Of a DNA stretch of 64,000 bases, positions 58,884 through 64,000 are shown piece by piece. Both the position numbers and the translations under genes were made by a program. Below the pieces are notes generated by a model. That model ran no database searches and was not told the origin of the DNA. It saw only the letters and a program-made list of their open reading frames with translations. Numbering within the stretch: position 1 is the first letter of the stretch; every line of letters starts with the position of its first letter. Origin of the DNA: Centrapalus pauciflorus (taxonomy: Eukaryota; Streptophyta; Magnoliopsida; Asterales; Asteraceae); NCBI GenBank assembly GCA_020465985.1, contig JAANYP010004863.1, forward strand, positions 124,001 to 188,000, written 5' to 3'.

Positions 58884-61800
58884 TATTCTTCTTGTCACTC
58901 TGCAGGAAAAACAACCATCCCAGGTTTGGTACTTGGACAGTGGCTGCTCAGGGCACATGACAGGTTGTAAGGACCTGCTGAGTGATCTCAGGCCTGAAAA
59001 AGGGCCAAAAGTCACATTTGGTGACAATGTACAGGGATCCACTGAGGGATATGGAACTCTTAAAGCTGGTGCTGCAGTGTTTAAAAGAGTAGCCTATGTG
59101 GTTGGGCTAAAACATAACCTTGTTAGCATAAGTCAACTGTGTGATGCTGGCTATAAGGTTAACTTTGATGAGCACCTGGGTTACATATTGGATCCCCAAT
59201 GCAAAGTTGTGATGTGTGCTCAACGAAAGAAAGGTGTATATGTTGTGGACATGCAATCTGCTGATCCCACAACTGAAACCTGTTTTCTCACAAGAACAAA
59301 TGCAGACTTAAACTGGTTATGGCACAAAAGGCTGTCACACCTGAACTTCAAAAACATCAACAAACTCTGTAAGAAAGAGTTGGTGACAGGTTTGCCTTCT
59401 ATGACCTTTGTTAAAGATAAACTCTGCACAGCTTGTGAGAAAGGCAAGCAGAGGAAATCATCATTTAAATCCAAACATAACTTTTCTATTGATACTCCTC
59501 TCTTCTTAATCCATATGGACTTGTTTGGACCTGTTAATGTCCCAAGTCTAGGAGGAAGAAGATACACTCTAGTAATGGTTGATGAGTTCTCCAGGTACAC
59601 ATGGGTTATCTTCTTGAAGAGCAAAGGAGAGGCTGCTAGAGAAATTATTGGATTTGTGAAAAAGATGGAAATGCTGAACTCTGCCCAAGTGAAGCAGCTT
59701 AGAAGTGATCATGGTACTGAATTCAGAAACAGTACTCTTGAGGACTTCTGTGAAGAGAAAGGAATCACTCAAAACTTTTCAGGTGTAAGAACTCCACAAC
59801 AAAATGGAGTTGCTGAAAGGAGAAACAGAACTCTCATTGAAGCTCCTAGAACCATGCTGTGTGCATCTGGTTTACCTTCATCATTCTGGGCTGAAGCTGT
59901 TAACACTACCTGCTTCACCCAAAACAGATCCTTAGTGGTAAAAAGGTTCAACAAGACTCCTTATGAGCTGCTCAAAGGGAGGAAACCAAATGTCAGTTAC
60001 TTTCATGTATTTGGTTGCCCCTGCTTCATTCTGAATCAAAGGGACCAACTGGCAAAGTTTGAACCAAAAGCTGATGAAGGTGTGTTTGTTGGCTACTCTG
60101 CTATCTCCAAAGCCTACAGAGTGTACAACAACAAAAGAAAGGTGATAGATGAATATATCAATGTCACCTTTGAAGAGTCCAAAAATGCTTCCACCAAAGC
60201 TGCTCCTGAATCAGTTTCAGGAGAGTTAAACTTTGATGATCTCATGCATTCAAACAGTGAAGAGGACTCAAAAGCTTCCACTACACCCAGTGTGGAACCT
60301 GTTAATCATGATGGGCATGATGATGATTATGTCAATACATCCTGTGTGAATAAGTATACTGACTTAATCACAACTGCATGTCCTGAACCTATCAATGCTG
60401 ATTTTCCTAGTTCCTCTGCTGATATGTTCAACAGTGGTCAGTCATGTTCAACAAGTGAACAGGCTCAAGACAACAGTGTGTCTGAAAATCTTGAGAGCTG
60501 TTCAACAGGACCTGCTGAAACTGCTGATAACTCAGGAGAATCCTCATTGAAGAATGATCCTAAGTGGACCAGATGTCACCCCAATGATCAAATAATTGGT
60601 GACATCAACAAAGGGGTTCAAACCAGGTGGGACAGCTTAGGGAACTTCTGTATGTTCTCTAGTTTTGTTTCACTAATGGAGCCAAAGAAAGTGGATGAAG
60701 CACTAAAAGATGCCAATTGGATCACTGCCATGCAAGAAGAACTCAATCAGTTTGAGAGAAACAAGGTATGGAAGCTGGTCCCTGCTCCTAAAGGTAAAAC
60801 TATAATTGGCACTAAATGGGTTTTCAGGAATAAAATGGATGAGCAAGGTCATGTCATAAGAAATAAGGCAAGACTGGTTGCTCAGGGTTATAGACAGGAG
60901 GAAGGAATTGACTATGATGAGACATTTGCTCCTGTGGCCAGGCTAGAAGCAATTCGTTTGTATCTAGCCTACGCTGCTCATAAGAGCATTAAGGTATTTC
61001 AAATGGATGTGAAGAGTGCATTTTTGAATGGGAAGCTGCAAGAAGAAGTTTATGTCAAGCAGCCTCCAGGTTTTGAAAATGAACATCATCCAGGTTTTGT
61101 CTATAAGTTGGACAAAGCTCTCTATGGTCTCAAACAAGCCCCTAGAGCCTGGTATGACACTCTTACTGAATTCCTTATGAGTAATGGGTATTCCAGATGT
61201 AAAGTGGATACCACACTATTCATAAAGAAGGTGAAATATGATATTATGCTTGTTCAAATTTATGTGGATGATATAATATTTGGTTCTACCAATGAGCAGT
61301 TATGCAAGAATTTTTCATTACTCATGAAATCCAAATATGAAATGAGTATGATGGGAGAACTTACTTTCTATTTAGGATTACAGGTTAAACAAACCTCAAC
61401 TGGAATTTTTATAAATCAAAGAAAGTATACCTTAGATCTCTTGAAAAAGTTTAAATTTGATCAAAGTTCTCCTATTAAAACCCCAATGGCAACCAATGTA
61501 AAATTGGATGCTGATACCAGTGGCAAAGCTGTTTCAGTAACAGCTTACAGAGGTATGATTGGGAGCTTGCTATATTTAACTGCTAGTAGACCTGATATTA
61601 TGTTTGCCACCTGTTTGTGTGCTAGGTTCCAAGCTGATCCAAAGGAATCTCATCTAGCTGCTGTTAAAAGAATCTTCAGATACCTGAAGGGCACACCAGG
61701 TTTGGGTCTTTGGTATCCCAAAGACTCAAGCCTTGAACTAACAGGCTATTCAGATTCTGATTTTGCAGGCTGCAGACTAGATAGGAAAAGCACAACAGGT

Positions 61801-62206
61801 GGGTGTCAACTCCTTGATGGTAAGTTGATAAGTTGGTGTAGCAAGAAGCAGAACTCAGTGTCTACTTCTACTGCTGAAGCTGAGTACATTGCTGCTGGAA
61901 GCTGCTGTGGGCAGATTCTGTGGATGCAGCATCAGCTTGAAGACTATGGGCTTGTGTATAGGAAAATTCCTATTCTGTGTGATAACAAAAGTGCCATAGC
62001 CATTTCCAACAATCCAGTATTTCATTCATGAACAAAGCATATTGAAGTCAGATATCACTTCATCAGGGATCACATTCAGAAAGGTAATGTGGAGGTAAGT
62101 TTTATTTCCACAAATGAACAGCTTGCAGACATTTTCACCAAACCTTGATGAAACCAGGTTTAATTACCTTGTCAGCAAGCTGGGCATGTTAAACAAAAGT
62201 GATTAA
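58876..62206 (+). pseudogene. pol: Pol of copia copy C, nearly complete
   Basis: Open for 1051 codons from 58876 to TGA 62029-62031. Protease LDSGCSGHMTG at about 58936-58968; integrase zinc finger (LWHKRLSHLNF ... CTACEKGKQ), MDLFGPVN, RSDHGTEFRN and PQQNGVAERRNRT; reverse transcriptase YVDDIIFGS at 61261-61287; RNase H YSDSDFAG and TAEAEYIAAG. The RNase H end continues after the TGA, with a second break near 62146 (one-base loss), to TAA 62204-62206. Sirevirus lineage by these motifs. Much better preserved than the pol of copy B, but the two late breaks remove the end of RNase H. Confidence 0.9.
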
Positions 62207-62896
62207 GTGTCCTTAAAGGTCTAAGACCTTGTATGTCTCACACTGCTTAAGTTTCTCAGAACAGCTTAGACAGAACAGGCTATGCATGTTCTGTACTTAG
62301 CCATTTTTCTGAAATCCTTGAACAGCTTGAACATACAACAGGCTGAGCAAAAACAGTTTACTCTTCCAGCCTGCTCTGATGGTCCATTCTTCACTCTGTT
62401 CATTCCCTCACACTGATTTACAAGACATTGTCTTGTAACCTGATCAGCTATTGGACACAACCTGTTCCTACATGGCTGAATAGGTTGAGGGAACAGGTTG
62501 AAGAATGAACAGCCTGTGATGACCCTGCTCATCACAGGTTTGACCAACAGCTTAGACCAACAGTTTTTAACTACCTTTCTTCACAATTAAGTTATTTAAT
62601 TTCTGTTTTTATTTAACTTAATTACTGCGGATAATGTGGGTTACGTGTGTTAGTGATTAAAAAGGGCTCAAGTGGTCTGACAAACGGTCTGACATGGACA
62701 ACCGTTCCGTTTTCCGTTAACGACCTTTTCAAATCAACCGCCCAAATATTTCTCTCTCATACCCACTGACATTCAAATCCTATAAATACCTCATACTGTT
62801 TCATCTTCGTCTTCCTCACTACTACCATAAACCTCCTAAGAACCCTAAAAATTCGACTAAGTGTCTCGTGTTTCTGCTACTCTCACTACTCTCAAA
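62207..62896 (+). promoter_or_regulatory. Spacer and probable promoter before the copy C extra ORF
   Basis: Up to about 62560 the words gaacagctt, aacaggct and cctgttc recur, as in the solo LTR at 54487. A TATA box, tataaatac, lies at 62781-62789, 108 bases before the ATG, and a pyrimidine-rich leader with aaccctaaaa follows. This reads like an independent plant promoter. Confidence 0.5.
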
Positions 62897-64000
62897 ATGG
62901 CTCACAGAAACAACCCCTTCCTACCAGTATTTGTTGGTGATGATGTACAGAAACATTCATCAGTCACCACAATGCTAACCCTCAAACCCACGAACTACAT
63001 TGCCAACCTCAAAATCCCCAAAAACTATGTGGGGAAAGGTTATGATCAAATGGTGGAATTTTTGACAGTTCATCCGTTGAACTATGCCATGACTGCCAAC
63101 ACCAAAGTCATCAAAGGGACTATTCTCAATGGGACTCAGACCATTGAGATCACTACTGATCTTCTCAGGGAAGTTCTTCATCTGCCCATTGCTGATTCAT
63201 ATGACATGCCCCAGCCTGAAAATGAGCAAATGGGAAATTTGCTACGCTTCTGTGGTGTAGCAGAACCCAAAATTGGAGCTACGCTGTACAGGAAGGATCT
63301 GTCTCCTACCTACAGCTTTCTGTTTGCCTCAGTGATGATGAGCTTCAGCAGCAAAGTTGGTTCATTTGACCAACTGAGCCATGATGAAATACCAATAGTC
63401 CTACAGCTGGTGGATGGGACTACATTGGACATGGCTAAGTGGATCTTCCTGAACTTGAGGAATCTGGTGCAGCAGGAACCAAGACCAGCTGCTGTTCGAT
63501 ACACCAGATTTCGGAGCCTCATATTCAGACACATTTGTGGTGAGAACTTGTACAACTCTCATCCCTTACTTCATACTGCTGCCTTCCCTGTGATAGGGAA
63601 TAGAGTTTTCTATACTGCTATTCTTCCAAATGAGCCTCCTCTGTCAACAACGATGAGGAGGTTGTTAGGATTGGTGGAAGGACCCTCTGCTGTGAGGGTG
63701 GATCCAGAAGCTGCTCCCAAGAGAAAATCCAAAGTCAGGTCCAAACTTGTTAAGAGGACCATGGCAACCACTGAAGCTGGGCCTATGCAAAAGAAGGCCA
63801 AAACAGCTCAGTCTGAGTCTGCACCCTTAGCCTCTGTGGCTGAGGGGGAGCAGGCTCCTCACCCTGGTTCATTCGTTGAACCTGAAGCCTCTGTGGCTGG
63901 TGCCTTTGTGGCACCTGAGACTATGGAACAGGCCAACCCACCTATTTTTGACCTAGTCTCTAAACCTGTCCAGTCTGAACCTCTCATCACCTCTCCACAA
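62897..64000 (+). CDS. Extra ORF after pol in copia copy C, open at window end
   Basis: ATG 62897-62899 opens 368 codons with no stop before the window ends, so the protein is incomplete here. The N-terminal part is similar in layout to the frame at 39157: MVEFLTVHPLNYAMTANTKV, NGTQTIEITTDLLREVLHLP, and a block ending LDMAKWIFLNL that lines up with FNFSNMIFQGM. A lysine/arginine-rich patch near residue 275 (KRKSKVRSKLVKR) could be a nuclear signal. The rest is rich in Pro, Glu, Ala. No membrane segment seen. Function unknown. A TATA box and leader lie directly upstream. Confidence 0.75.
   Translation, partial: MAHRNNPFLPVFVGDDVQKHSSVTTMLTLKPTNYIANLKIPKNYVGKGYDQMVEFLTVHPLNYAMTANTKVIKGTILNGTQTIEITTDLLREVLHLPIADSYDMPQPENEQMGNLLRFCGVAEPKIGATLYRKDLSPTYSFLFASVMMSFSSKVGSFDQLSHDEIPIVLQLVDGTTLDMAKWIFLNLRNLVQQEPRPAAVRYTRFRSLIFRHICGENLYNSHPLLHTAAFPVIGNRVFYTAILPNEPPLSTTMRRLLGLVEGPSAVRVDPEAAPKRKSKVRSKLVKRTMATTEAGPMQKKAKTAQSESAPLASVAEGEQAPHPGSFVEPEASVAGAFVAPETMEQANPPIFDLVSKPVQSEPLITSPQ

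Overview
This window looks like repeat-dense nuclear heterochromatin of a flowering plant, most likely a eudicot. Evidence: AT-rich sequence with long (TA)n tracts, spliced transposase genes with GT-AG introns, Ty1/copia elements primed by initiator-Met tRNA, hAT and CACTA DNA transposons, and a tandem satellite of about 500 bp. I found no ordinary host gene. Every coding region I can support belongs to a mobile element, so the species is not determined.

Layout. 1-1998: AT-rich, with one hAT-type terminus near 635. 2007-3308: a non-autonomous hAT element whose 5' terminal 379 bp is tandemly duplicated. 3309-6060: relics, a hairpin, a (TA)n tract and a large inverted minisatellite (5025-6055). 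6060-8095: tail and 3' LTR of a Ty3/gypsy-like element. 9446-10133: a short CACTA derivative.

10512-21578 is a complete CACTA element of 11,067 bp with matching ACT target duplications, terminal CACTACAA repeats, inverted subterminal AGCGACA repeats and two intact spliced genes: a TNP2-type transposase (about 1129 aa) and a TNPA/Transposase_24-type protein (324 aa). TNP2-type proteins cut and join the ends; the second protein is expected to bind the subterminal repeats. It is the best candidate in the window for a live autonomous transposon.

22637-23657: an inverted-repeat element between microsatellites. 24855-28514: a second copy of the short CACTA element, split by a minus-strand solo LTR (25385-27793, duplication TGTGG). 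28515-29367: LTR and gag start of Sirevirus-like copia copy A. 29787-31979: another CACTA relic carrying a nested hairpin. 31980-40450: copia copy B (LTR, gag, broken pol, extra ORF after pol, 3' LTR lost). 40465-43251: 5' part of a different copia on the minus strand. 43868-44230: hAT relic.

45674-56310 is a satellite array of about 20 monomers arranged mostly as a four-monomer higher-order repeat of about 2.0 kb (A-B-C-D), interrupted by a solo LTR (54487-55624, duplication CAAAT). 56311-64000 is copia copy C: gag without its N-terminus, a nearly complete pol, and a second extra ORF that runs off the window end. The extra ORFs of B and C share an N-terminal domain by eye, lie behind leader-like sequence of their own, and are open although gag and pol are broken.
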